NCBI GenBank assembly: GCA_023430045.1
Contig: JAEZCF010000100.1
Location: forward strand, 1-35,397
Origin: Pseudomonadota bacterium
Lineage (GTDB): Bacteria > Pseudomonadota > Gammaproteobacteria > Xanthomonadales > Xanthomonadaceae
Direction: 5' to 3'
DNA length: 35,397 nt
Below are positions 1 through 7,909 of the stretch, one piece after another. The translations under genes were made by a program, and so were the position numbers. The notes under the pieces are model-generated. The model saw only the letters and a program-made list of their open reading frames with translations. It did not search any database and had not been told where the DNA came from. Position 1 is the first letter of the stretch; every line of letters starts with the position of its first letter.

Positions 1-23
1 CCCGGCGGAGGCACCACCACCCC

Positions 24-47
24 GCGGGGCACACCCCCCCCCGCTAC
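24..47 (-). repeat. possible degenerate SMAG repeat at contig edge
   Basis: The stretch starts GCGGGGCA, runs through a tract of C residues and ends CGCTAC. It resembles an inverted SMAG element (GCGGGGCAGAG...CTAC) with miscalled bases in the middle. It lies just after the stop side of the minus-strand dehydrogenase, where these repeats usually sit. The C tract suggests poor sequence at a contig end, so the call is weak. Confidence 0.25.
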
Positions 48-51
48 GCCG

Positions 52-813
52 TCATACGAACATGCCGCCCGATGCTTCCACGCGCTGTGCGTTGATCCAG
101 CGCGTGTCAGGCGACATCAGCGCCACCACGGCCGGACCGATGTCGTCCGCCTGGCCGGCACGGCCCAACGCGGTCACCGAAGCCACCATCGCATTCACCG
201 CTTCATCGTCGCGTACCTTGCCGCCGCCGAAGTCGGTTTCGATGGCGCCGGGCGCCAGGGTATTCGCGCTGATGCCGCGCGTGCCGAGCTCCCTGGCGAG
301 ATAGCGGGTGAACACTTCGATCCCGCCCTTCATCATGGCGTAGGCCGAGCTGCCGGGCAGCGAGAAGCGCGCCAGTCCACTGGAGATGTTGAGGATGCGG
401 CTGCCATCGGCCATCACGGGCAGCAGGGCCTGGGTGAGAAAGAAGGGGCCCTTCAGGTGCACGTTGACCAGGTGGTCGAACGCGTCGGCGGTGGTGTCGG
501 CAATCAATGCGTAATGGGCCTCGCCGGCGTTGTTCACCAGCCCATCCAGGCCGGTGCGCTGCCAATGTTGCAGCTGCGTGCGGACCTGCTCGGCGAACGC
601 GGCGAAGGATGCGTGATCGGCCACGTCCAGGGGCAAGGCCACGGCGCGTCGACCGAGCGCCTGGATCTGCGCCACCACCTCCTCGGCGGCGCTCGCCTGG
701 CTGCGGTAGGTCAGAAGTATGTCGGCGCCCGTGGAGGCCAGCGCCAGGGCGGCGTTGCGGCCAAGCCCGCGGCTGCCGCCGGTGATCAATACGGTACGGG
801 GAGAAACGTTCAT
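52..813 (-). CDS. SDR family NAD(P)-dependent oxidoreductase
   Basis: This 253-residue protein has the classical short-chain dehydrogenase layout. The Rossmann motif TGGSRGLG lies at residues 11-18, NNAG at 94-97, and the catalytic set is Ser145, Tyr158 and Lys162 in YAMMK. A reductase or dehydrogenase acting on a small alcohol or ketone is expected; the substrate cannot be read from the sequence. The open frame extends 37 codons upstream, but I chose the ATG at 813 because GGAG sits 7 bases before it and the protein then begins just ahead of the first beta strand. It is divergent from a LysR regulator 109 bp away, the usual arrangement when the regulator controls the neighbouring enzyme. The family assignment is secure and the role is unknown. 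Confidence 0.93.
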   Translation of the reverse strand: MNVSPRTVLITGGSRGLGRNAALALASTGADILLTYRSQASAAEEVVAQIQALGRRAVALPLDVADHASFAAFAEQVRTQLQHWQRTGLDGLVNNAGEAHYALIADTTADAFDHLVNVHLKGPFFLTQALLPVMADGSRILNISSGLARFSLPGSSAYAMMKGGIEVFTRYLARELGTRGISANTLAPGAIETDFGGGKVRDDEAVNAMVASVTALGRAGQADDIGPAVVALMSPDTRWINAQRVEASGGMFV

Positions 814-853
814 CGCAGGCTCCAAGGGGATCAGGTGAGGGAACCGGGCCAGC

Positions 854-871
854 TTATTGGCACTGCAATAA
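854..871. promoter_or_regulatory. inverted repeat, candidate LysR operator
   Basis: TTATTG-N6-CAATAA is a perfect inverted repeat in the 109 bp gap between the dehydrogenase and lysR starts. LysR-type regulators commonly bind dyads with a T-N11-A core in such divergent gaps. Binding is inferred from the symmetry and position only. Confidence 0.5.
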
Positions 872-922
872 GGCATAAACCGCCAGAATATGATTTGACC
901 GTTCAAGGCAGGACGACAATCC

Positions 923-1822
923 ATGGATACCCTCGATCAGCTGCGGACCTTCCTGCATGTCGCCGAACGCGGCTCCTTCACCCGCGCTGCCGAGGGCCTG
1001 GGCCTGCCAAAGGCCAGCGTGTCGCTGGCGGTGCAACGTCTGGAAGCTTCCATGGGAACGCAGCTTCTGCACCGGACCACGCGGCGTGTGCAGCTGACCG
1101 CTGATGGCGAACACCTGTTCCAGCGTGCGCGCGATCTATTGGACGACGTGGAAGAGATGCAGGGCATGTTCCGCGACACCACCCGGTTGCAGGGACGCCT
1201 GCGGGTGGACATGTCCAGCGGTCTGGCGCGACAGCTGGTGATCCCGCAGCTGCCCGGCTTCCTGGAACAACATCCGGGGCTGGAAATCGAACTCAGCGGT
1301 ACCGACCGCCGCGTGGACCTGGTCCGCGAAGGCTTCGACTGCGTGCTGCGGGTCGGCCCGCTGGACGACAACACGCTGGTGGCGCGGCCGCTGGGCTGCT
1401 TGGACATGGTGAACTGCGCCAGCCCTTCCTATCTGGCGATACATGGTGTGCCGCACACGCTGGACGACCTGCGCGGGCACGTTCTGGTGCACTACGTGTC
1501 GACCCTGGGGCAGCGTTCGTCCGGCTTCGAATATGCCGATGGCCAGCACTACCGCACGCTGCGGATGGCCGGAGCGGTGACGGTGAACAGCGGAGATGGG
1601 TACAACGCGGCGGCGCTGGCGGGGTTGGGCATCATCCAGGTGCCACGGCTCGGTGTGAGGCAGGCATTGGCCGATGGCACGCTGGTGGAGATCCTGCCGC
1701 ACCTGGCGTCCGAGCCGATGCCGGTAACGCTGCTGTACGCGCAGCGCCGTCACCTGCCGGGGCGGGTGCGCGCCTTCATGGACTGGGTCGCGGCATTGCT
1801 GCAGCCGCACTTGATCCCGTAG
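923..1822 (+). CDS. LysR family transcriptional regulator
   Basis: The 299-residue protein has the standard LysR length. An N-terminal winged helix-turn-helix (residues about 1-60, with SFTRAAEGLGLPKASVS as the recognition region) is followed by a periplasmic-binding-like effector domain. The ATG at 923 is preceded by AAGG and GGA purine stretches. It is divergent from the short-chain dehydrogenase, with an inverted repeat between them, so it probably controls that gene and itself. This is the LysR branch often found beside oxidoreductases of unknown substrate. The TAG stop codon is part of the GTAG head of a SMAG repeat. Family is certain, effector unknown. Confidence 0.95.
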   Translation: MDTLDQLRTFLHVAERGSFTRAAEGLGLPKASVSLAVQRLEASMGTQLLHRTTRRVQLTADGEHLFQRARDLLDDVEEMQGMFRDTTRLQGRLRVDMSSGLARQLVIPQLPGFLEQHPGLEIELSGTDRRVDLVREGFDCVLRVGPLDDNTLVARPLGCLDMVNCASPSYLAIHGVPHTLDDLRGHVLVHYVSTLGQRSSGFEYADGQHYRTLRMAGAVTVNSGDGYNAAALAGLGIIQVPRLGVRQALADGTLVEILPHLASEPMPVTLLYAQRRHLPGRVRAFMDWVAALLQPHLIP

Positions 1823-1840
1823 AGCGGGGCTCTGCCCCGC
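1819..1840 (+). repeat. SMAG/REP element
   Basis: A GTAG head is followed by the stem GCGGGGC-TCT-GCCCCGC. It matches the GTAG-type repetitive extragenic palindromes of Stenotrophomonas maltophilia. Its first four bases contain the stop codon of the LysR gene. Confidence 0.85.
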
Positions 1841-1857
1841 TGCGCGATCATGCTCCA

Positions 1858-1879
1858 GCCGGGCAGAGCCCGGCTCTAC
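1858..1879 (-). repeat. SMAG/REP element, inverted
   Basis: It reads GTAGAG plus the stem GCCGGGC-TCT-GCCCGGC on the minus strand. It is the second of three copies and faces the first, the dimer arrangement typical of these repeats. Confidence 0.85.
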
Positions 1880-1901
1880 GTCCCTGCGTGATCATGCGCC
1901 A

Positions 1902-1923
1902 GCCGGGCAGAGCCCGGCGCTAC
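1902..1923 (-). repeat. SMAG/REP element, inverted
   Basis: Third copy of the cluster: a GTAG head on the minus strand, then GCCGGGC-TCT-GCCCGGC. The TAG of the head is the stop codon of the chemoreceptor gene. The cluster lies between two convergent genes and may act as a transcription end or mRNA-stabilising structure. Confidence 0.85.
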
Positions 1924-4436
1924 GTGGTGCATGCCGGTGCTTCGCGCAGGCGGAACACGGCCACCGCGTCGGACAGCAGGTCGGCCTGCGCTTCCATCGC
2001 ACGCGCCGACGCGGTCGCCTCCTCCACCAGCGCCGCATTCTGCTGTGTACTGGCATCCATCTGCACGATGGTCTGGTTGACCTGCGCGATGCCATTGCGC
2101 TGTTCCAGCGATGCGTCGCGGATCTGCGCCATGATCGTCGCCACCTGCCGCACGCTGTCCTGGAGCTCATCCATCGTCGCACCGGCCTGCCCCACCGCGC
2201 GCGTGCCGTGTCCCACCTGTGCCACGGAATCCTCGATCAGTCCCTTGATCTGCCGTGCCGCGTCGGCGCTGCGCTGGGCAAGCTGGCGCACTTCCGCAGC
2301 TACTACCGCGAAGCTGCGCCCCTGCTCACCGGCGCGTGCCGCCTCCACGGCTGCATTGAGCGCCAGGATATTGGTCTGGAAGGCAATGCCATCGATGAGC
2401 GCAGTGATCTCGGCTATCCGCTTCGACGCGGTGGAAATATCGCGCATCGAACGCTGCACCTCCGACACTGCTTCACCACCGCGCAGCGCCACCCCGGCAC
2501 TGGCCTGTGCCAGTTCACTGGCCTGGCTGGCTGCTTCGGCATTGTGCGCGACGGTATCGGTCAACTCATGCATGGACGCAGCGGTTTCTTCCAGATTGGC
2601 CGCCTGCCGCTCCGTCCGCAGCGACAGATCGGCATTGCCCGCGCTGATCTCGCCGGCCGCCTCGCCGATGGCGCGCGCGGCTTGCTGGATGCGGCCGACG
2701 ATACCGGCCAGCTGGTCCACCGTGGCATTGGCATCATCGCGCATGCCTGCGAAGACACCTTCCAGGTCGCCCTCCATGCGTGCGCGCAGGTCGCCACGCG
2801 CCAGCGCGGCCAGCAGCGCCTGCAGATCACCCAGGTTGTGCTGGAAGGTCGCCAGCAGATGGTTGATGCTGGCCGAGAGGCGATGCACGAAACCCTGCTT
2901 GCCATCCAGCGGAATACGTCCGCCCAGGTCTCCCTGCGCCGCCGCATCCACCAGCGCCGCCACCTCGGTTTCCAGCAGTACTTCCAGCGCACGGCTGCGC
3001 CATTCCACCACCTCGCCCAACGGCTGCCCATCCTCGAAGATCGGCGTGGTCACCAGGGTCCAGGTGGTGCCTGCGTGCTCGATGTCGGACTCGCGGCGCC
3101 GGCCGTCATGGGCATGCGCGAGCGCTGCATGCAGGCCACGGGCCGGCTGCCCGAACACGTCTGCCGCCTGCGCCGCCAGCGTCTGCAGCAAGGCAGGATT
3201 GGCGTGTGTCACCCGGCCTTCGGCATCCACCACCATCAGCCCGGTGGATGCGCTGTCCAGCGCCTGCCGTGCCCGCGCATTCTCCCGCGCGGCGGCACGT
3301 TCGCGCTCGATGCGCGTACGCAGCTGCTGCTGCATGTGGCCCAGGCGCTGCGCCAGCTGGCCGATCTCATCGTACGGGTTATGCACGCGCAGCACGGTAT
3401 CAAGCCGGTCCTGGGCGATGTCCTCGGCGAAGCGCAGGGTGTCCTGGATGGGCCGGCGTACCGCGCGCAGCACCATCGCCAGTGTTCCCACCGACACCAG
3501 TGCGACCACCAGCAATGTCATCGCGAACAGCACGCCCAGCCGCCGGGACTGCGCCTGGTGCTGCGCACGCGCCTGGTCCAGGCCGGCCGCCTGCGCCTGC
3601 TCGAAGGCCTTCAGTGCGGGCGCGATGCCGGCCGCGGTTTCCGTCAACGATTGCGCCTCCACGTCCAGACCGACACGCGCGGCCGTATAGGCCAGCAACG
3701 CGCCCTGATACGCGTCCATGTGGTCGCGCAGCTGCTGCTGGGCATCGGCCGGCAGGCCGGCCAGGGCCAGATCGAACGGCAGCTTTTCCTCGCTGGCCCT
3801 GTCAGCATGGCTGGAATCGCCGGTCAGAAGGAGCAGGCCTTCCTGCCGGCGCATCTTCTGTACACGCAGGGACAACACTGGCCGGCCACCGGTATCGACC
3901 GCGTCCTGCAGCACTCCGGCAGCCTGTTCCAACTGCGCCGACAACGCCTCGTCGCCCCTGCCCATTTCATCCACGCGGGCGTTGAGGGCGGCGATGCCTT
4001 CGGAAAACGCGTCGGCCTGGATGTCCAGCGCGTCCAGCACGCGCCTTCTCTGCGCATCCATCGGCAGGCCACGCAGCTGCTGCAGGGTGACCTGCAGGCG
4101 CTGTTGGGCCTGCAGCAGGCGAAGGCGATCGGCATCGTCGAAACTGCGTGCATACTCCACCTGCAGGCGGCGCGCGTCAGCGATATCCGCGGCCAGCGTG
4201 GAGGCCAGTCCGGCGCCCTGCTGGTATACCGCGAAGGTGTCCGCGGCGCGTTCGCTGCCATGGCGGGTCCAGCCATACATCAGCGCCACGGTGACCAGCC
4301 CCAGTCCGCAGATGAGCAGGCTGGCCCTGATCTTGGCGGCGACGGTCAGCCGCGCCAGCCCCCGCACGCGCAGCGCGGCGTGCAGGCTGTGCAGGCGCGC
4401 ACGGAACATTCGCGGAAAACGCGGGACAACCGGCAT
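1920..4436 (-). CDS. methyl-accepting chemotaxis protein (HAMP-PAS-MA)
   Basis: This 838-residue inner-membrane chemoreceptor has a first membrane helix near residues 38-57 and a long helical, probably periplasmic, region of about 240 residues. A second membrane helix (LFAMTLLVVALVSVG) leads into a HAMP domain, a PAS-like segment (STGLMVVDAEGRVTHANPALL), further HAMP-like helices and a C-terminal signalling domain. The conserved hairpin tip reads IAFQTNILALNAAVEAARAG, the CheA/CheW contact surface. The frame can start at a GTG at 4463, but the ATG at 4436 has GGAG 7 bases upstream and lies downstream of a sigma-28 promoter. No NWETF-type CheR/CheB tether is seen at the C-terminus. It is not beside other chemotaxis genes. 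The ligand is unknown. Confidence 0.95.
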   Translation of the reverse strand: MPVVPRFPRMFRARLHSLHAALRVRGLARLTVAAKIRASLLICGLGLVTVALMYGWTRHGSERAADTFAVYQQGAGLASTLAADIADARRLQVEYARSFDDADRLRLLQAQQRLQVTLQQLRGLPMDAQRRRVLDALDIQADAFSEGIAALNARVDEMGRGDEALSAQLEQAAGVLQDAVDTGGRPVLSLRVQKMRRQEGLLLLTGDSSHADRASEEKLPFDLALAGLPADAQQQLRDHMDAYQGALLAYTAARVGLDVEAQSLTETAAGIAPALKAFEQAQAAGLDQARAQHQAQSRRLGVLFAMTLLVVALVSVGTLAMVLRAVRRPIQDTLRFAEDIAQDRLDTVLRVHNPYDEIGQLAQRLGHMQQQLRTRIERERAAARENARARQALDSASTGLMVVDAEGRVTHANPALLQTLAAQAADVFGQPARGLHAALAHAHDGRRRESDIEHAGTTWTLVTTPIFEDGQPLGEVVEWRSRALEVLLETEVAALVDAAAQGDLGGRIPLDGKQGFVHRLSASINHLLATFQHNLGDLQALLAALARGDLRARMEGDLEGVFAGMRDDANATVDQLAGIVGRIQQAARAIGEAAGEISAGNADLSLRTERQAANLEETAASMHELTDTVAHNAEAASQASELAQASAGVALRGGEAVSEVQRSMRDISTASKRIAEITALIDGIAFQTNILALNAAVEAARAGEQGRSFAVVAAEVRQLAQRSADAARQIKGLIEDSVAQVGHGTRAVGQAGATMDELQDSVRQVATIMAQIRDASLEQRNGIAQVNQTIVQMDASTQQNAALVEEATASARAMEAQADLLSDAVAVFRLREAPACTT

Positions 4437-4465
4437 GGGACGCTCCAGGACAAGGGGACGCACCT

Positions 4466-4492
4466 GTATCGGCCGATGGATGCAGGACTTTA
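4466..4492 (-). promoter_or_regulatory. sigma-28 (FliA) promoter of the chemoreceptor
   Basis: On the minus strand TAAAGTCC and GCCGATAC are separated by exactly 11 bases, against the FliA consensus TAAAGTTT-N11-GCCGATAA. It lies 29 bp upstream of the chosen chemoreceptor ATG, giving a short leader. This places the receptor in the flagellar late-gene regulon and supports the start at 4436. Confidence 0.8.
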
Positions 4493-4570
4493 GAGGCGGA
4501 AACGCACGCAGATGCCCATCCGCCCTGCCACTGCAGCGGCTGTTCTACCGACCCCACAAGACGCGCCGAT

Positions 4571-4603
4571 GACAGCCGTCGCAACGACACGTCACCGGCT
4601 GTC
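4571..4603. promoter_or_regulatory. inverted repeat upstream of the ATPase-HNH operon
   Basis: GACAGCCG and CGGCTGTC form perfect 8 bp arms around 17 bases, 76 bp before the ATPase start. It could be an operator or a leader hairpin for the operon. No regulator gene is adjacent, and no convincing sigma-70 promoter is seen in the 4493-4679 gap. Confidence 0.35.
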
Positions 4604-4679
4604 GCGATGCCTGCTTCCGCCGGCATGGCGCCGCACCGGACCATGGACACGTCCTGGCGACGAATGGCAAGGCAACCGC

Positions 4680-6980
4680 ATGCAGCGCATTCAACGAGAA
4701 AACACGGCTCCGCCGCGCAGCCTCGGACACGGACAGACAGCGCGGGACCGGCGCGCGAAGTTCGAGTTCATGTGTCTGGATCCAATGCAACGCGCGCAGA
4801 CACCGCCGCCGGCCGGCGATGCCGTGCTGCGCGACCGTGAAGTGCATGCCGCCCTGACCAGAATGTCCCGCGGGCGCTGCGCTTTCTGCGAAGCACATGA
4901 CCCTTCGCTACGCACCTGGCGGTTCCGGCCGGCCGCCGACGCCATGCCGGCCGATGCTGGCGGGCAGCTCCATCTCTACTATGTCTGGCTCGCCGAGGCC
5001 TGGCAGAACCTGTACCCGATCTGCGAAGGCTGCATCCCCGAGCATCCTGGACGCTTTCCGGTCAAGGGCAGGCGCACGCCGGTTCCCGCCCTGGAACACC
5101 TGCGCGACCATGCCGCCGAGACCATCGGCATCTGGCGCGGACCGGCGCCGCTGGAACACCCGCTGCTGCTCGACCCCTGCCATTCCAGCGATTTCCATCG
5201 CGCCTTGCGGCCACGTTTCGATGGTCGTATCGACGGCATTGGCGATCGTGGCGCGCCCAGCGTGGCGCACTTCAGGCTCAACCGCCCCGCGCGCGTGCAG
5301 CAACGCGCCCACATCTACGCCATGCGCTTGGAGCAGCTGGTCGCCAACCTATCCGGCAGCGGTACAGACGGACTGGAAGCGCTGCTGGACTTCCAGGACA
5401 TGGAGTTCGGTGGAACGTGGTACCTGCTGCTGCGCCGGATCGTCGCGCGGCTTGTCGAAGGAATGCTACCCAGGCCGGTCCTTTCCCTATCGAAGATCGG
5501 CGCGGTACTGGCCATGTTCTACGGCCAACGCGGCATCCAGAAACGGCTGCGGGCGGCGTGCGAAGCACTGATCGCCGAAGACGCGGCATCGTCGAACGGC
5601 GGGGCGGCGGTCCCCGTGGCTGGGGCGCCCTGCTCCGTTTCGCACCTGGCTCGTATCGACATCCGCAATTTCAGGTCCATCGATACGCTGCGGCTGTGCC
5701 TGCCCGCATGCACCGACCGGTACGCGCCCGATGCGCCAGCGCCTTCGCTGCTGATCCTCGGCGAGAACGCCGCAGGCAAGAGCTCGGTGCTGGAGGCGAT
5801 AACACTTGCCTTGTGCGGCAGCGCCGCCCACCAGCGCCTGGCTCTGTCCTGGAAGGAGTTCATACTGGACACCGGGCTGATGGAAGGCGGTGGCATGGCA
5901 GCGCCTTCCCACGCCGAGGTGATCGTCACGCTGGCATCCGGCGGCAGGCGCCACGTGCGCCTGCGGGAGAACGGGATAGGGGTGCACGACCATGGCGACG
6001 TGCAGTGCCCACCGGTATTCGCCTATGGCGCGTTCCGCCATTACCAGAAAGGGCGCAGGCTGTTCGCCGCACACCGGCACGTGCGCAACCTGTTCGACGG
6101 CAGCGTGCTGGGCAATCCCCACGAATGGCTGCTGGAACTTTCCCCTCCGGCATTCGACATGGTGGTGCAGGCGCTGCGCGCGATCCTGTGCATGGACGGT
6201 CCATTCGAGGTCATCGAACGCGATCTCCAGGCACGTACCTGCCATGTCGTCACCCGTATCGAGGATGCAGGTGGTTGCCCCAGGCAGCTGCGGACCCCCT
6301 TGAGCGCGGTCTCTTCCGGCTTCCGCACTCTCCTGGCGCTGGCCTGCGACGTGATGCAGGGCCTGATGGATCCGCGCATCAACCCGGCATTCCAGACCCT
6401 GCGCGGCAGCCGTGCCGTGGTGCTGGTGGATGAGATCGAAACGCACCTGCACCCGCGCTGGAAGATGCGTGTGATGTCCAGCCTGCGCGAAGCGCTTCCG
6501 CAGGTGACCTTCATCGCCACCACCCACGATCCACTGTGCCTGCGCGGCATGCGCAAGGGCGAGGTGATGGTCCTGCATCGATGGTATGAGGAAGGCGGCA
6601 CCTCACCGCTGCGGATCGGCCTGCTGGGCGACCTTCCCGATGGTGCGCTGATGCGGGTGGACCAGCTGCTGACGTCTGATTTTTTCCGTCTGTGTTCCAC
6701 CGATGATCCAGCGACGACCGCCGGCCTGTCGCGCGTGGCCGGCCTGCTTGCCCGCGAGTGCGACGGCGACGTGCTGTCGCCCACCGACACGCAGCTGCTG
6801 GAGCGGTTCCGCACTGAGATCTCCACCGCATTGCCGGTCGGCGACAGCGAGGTACAGCGGCTGGTACAGGAAGCGGTCGCCCACTATCTTCAGGAACGCG
6901 ATGCCGCAGCTCCCTCCGCACGCCAACAGCTGCGCAGCCATACCCGCGCGCTGATCCGGCAGGCGATGGAGCGACGCTGA
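4680..6980 (+). CDS. AAA ATPase (PtuA/RecF-like) fused to a degenerate HNH-like domain
   Basis: This 766-residue protein has two parts. Residues about 1-290 resemble a PtuB-type HNH protein: CAFC at 67-70, WRFRP near 80, a YYVWLAEAWQNLYPICEGC block ending at Cys118, then LLLDPC and HFRLNR. The catalytic EHFRPK motif is replaced by TWRFRPA, so the four zinc cysteines remain but the key histidine is lost. Residues about 325-700 form a RecF/SMC-like ATPase: IRNFRSI, Walker A GENAAGKS (361-368), signature-like LSAVSSGFR (541-549), Walker B VVLVDEIETHLHP with Asp584-Glu585, and His616 in TTHD. The frame is open 56 codons further upstream; the ATG at 4680 is preferred for AAGG 7 bases before it and an N-terminus like that of the next gene. 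It probably acts with that HNH protein in phage defence, as PtuA-PtuB do in Septu. Function is inferred. Confidence 0.85.
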   Translation: MQRIQRENTAPPRSLGHGQTARDRRAKFEFMCLDPMQRAQTPPPAGDAVLRDREVHAALTRMSRGRCAFCEAHDPSLRTWRFRPAADAMPADAGGQLHLYYVWLAEAWQNLYPICEGCIPEHPGRFPVKGRRTPVPALEHLRDHAAETIGIWRGPAPLEHPLLLDPCHSSDFHRALRPRFDGRIDGIGDRGAPSVAHFRLNRPARVQQRAHIYAMRLEQLVANLSGSGTDGLEALLDFQDMEFGGTWYLLLRRIVARLVEGMLPRPVLSLSKIGAVLAMFYGQRGIQKRLRAACEALIAEDAASSNGGAAVPVAGAPCSVSHLARIDIRNFRSIDTLRLCLPACTDRYAPDAPAPSLLILGENAAGKSSVLEAITLALCGSAAHQRLALSWKEFILDTGLMEGGGMAAPSHAEVIVTLASGGRRHVRLRENGIGVHDHGDVQCPPVFAYGAFRHYQKGRRLFAAHRHVRNLFDGSVLGNPHEWLLELSPPAFDMVVQALRAILCMDGPFEVIERDLQARTCHVVTRIEDAGGCPRQLRTPLSAVSSGFRTLLALACDVMQGLMDPRINPAFQTLRGSRAVVLVDEIETHLHPRWKMRVMSSLREALPQVTFIATTHDPLCLRGMRKGEVMVLHRWYEEGGTSPLRIGLLGDLPDGALMRVDQLLTSDFFRLCSTDDPATTAGLSRVAGLLARECDGDVLSPTDTQLLERFRTEISTALPVGDSEVQRLVQEAVAHYLQERDAAAPSARQQLRSHTRALIRQAMERR

Positions 6981-6981
6981 C

Positions 6982-7893
6982 ATGCGCCGGGTGCTGCGCG
7001 GTGAAGGTACGGCCCCTGCGGTGCTGACCGCCACAGGACGCGATGGAAGAACCGAACTGGAACGCGCGCGGGCGCATTTCGGGAAACAGGTCATCTCGGG
7101 GCATGCCCCCCGCTCCCGGCGCAGGCCCTCTTCCGCCACAGGCGAATTCGCCTTCGGTGCCTACAAGGCAAATGCCGTGAAAGCCGCGCTGGACCAGTTG
7201 TTCCACGGCAAATGCGCCTACTGCGAAACGTTCTACAGCGCATCCTCACCCGTGGACGTCGAACATTTCCGTCCCAAATCGGCCGTGCTGGAAGATCCTT
7301 CGCATCCCGGCTACTGGTGGCTGGCCGCCCAGTGGGACAACCTGCTGCCCAGCTGCATCGACTGCAACCGCAGCCGTCAGCAGGTGCTTCTGGACACCGG
7401 CGAGGATCCTTCAACGGTGACCGGCGCCCGCCCGGGCAGTGGCACATTGGCCGGCAAAGGCAGCCGCTTCCCGCTGATGCCCGGCAGTCCGCGCCTGCAG
7501 CCGGAGGCGTTGCCGGTCGGAAAGGAACGCCCATTGCTGCTAAATCCCTGCGAGGACGATCCCGCCCGGCATCTGCAGTTCGTCGGCCACACTTCACCTG
7601 CCAGCAGCCTGGTGGCCGCGCGTCGCAACAGCGCGCGCGGAAAGGCATCCATCGCGCTGTACGGACTCAACCGGATCGGCCTGGTACAGGACCGCACCCG
7701 CCTGCTCCGGCAGCTGCAGATGATGGGCGACCAGGTGCTGCGCCTGGCCCGGTTGGCGGACCGCCACCGCGATCCCGAACTGCAGGCGCTGATGCTGCAG
7801 AACGTGGATGCGATGATCGCGATGGGTGCTGCGGAGCGTCCCTACTCCGCGATGGTACGCGCCTGGCTGGATGAGTTCACCGCAATGCTGTGA
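6982..7893 (+). CDS. HNH endonuclease, PtuB/retron-associated type
   Basis: The 303-residue protein carries the HNH signature of the family found with Septu and Ec78-type retrons. It has CAYC at 78-81, VEHFRPK at 93-99 with catalytic His95, then YWWLAAQWDNLLPSCIDCN with Cys125, Cys128 and Asn129. A second conserved block, LLLNPCEDD, follows near residue 185. All expected zinc and catalytic residues are present, so it should be an active nuclease on DNA or RNA. The ATG lies one base after the ATPase stop, with GGAG inside the ATPase end, so translation is coupled. PtuB nucleases are known to be controlled by their ATPase partner. Convergent with the porin gene 16 bp away. No reverse transcriptase or msr/msd lies beside it, which argues against a retron. 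Confidence 0.88.
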   Translation: MRRVLRGEGTAPAVLTATGRDGRTELERARAHFGKQVISGHAPRSRRRPSSATGEFAFGAYKANAVKAALDQLFHGKCAYCETFYSASSPVDVEHFRPKSAVLEDPSHPGYWWLAAQWDNLLPSCIDCNRSRQQVLLDTGEDPSTVTGARPGSGTLAGKGSRFPLMPGSPRLQPEALPVGKERPLLLNPCEDDPARHLQFVGHTSPASSLVAARRNSARGKASIALYGLNRIGLVQDRTRLLRQLQMMGDQVLRLARLADRHRDPELQALMLQNVDAMIAMGAAERPYSAMVRAWLDEFTAML

Positions 7894-7909
7894 GGCCAGG
7901 CGGACGTCA

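Noticed and set aside
1841..1923. CRISPR-like spacing of the repeated palindromes
   Set aside because: Copies alternate in orientation, vary in stem sequence and spacing, and match GTAG REP elements; no cas genes.
2208..4493. Plus-strand frame of 761 residues opposite the chemoreceptor
   Set aside because: His/Gln/Arg-rich antisense of a clear chemoreceptor; no domain and no ribosome site.
4512..4679. 56-codon N-terminal extension of the ATPase frame
   Set aside because: No ribosome site before the ATG at 4512, no recognisable sequence, and it contains the inverted repeat. The ATG at 4680 has AAGG and matches the start of the HNH protein.
6982..7893. Retron nuclease module
   Set aside because: The HNH protein is of the retron-associated type, but no reverse transcriptase or msr/msd RNA lies beside it; both sides are filled by other genes.
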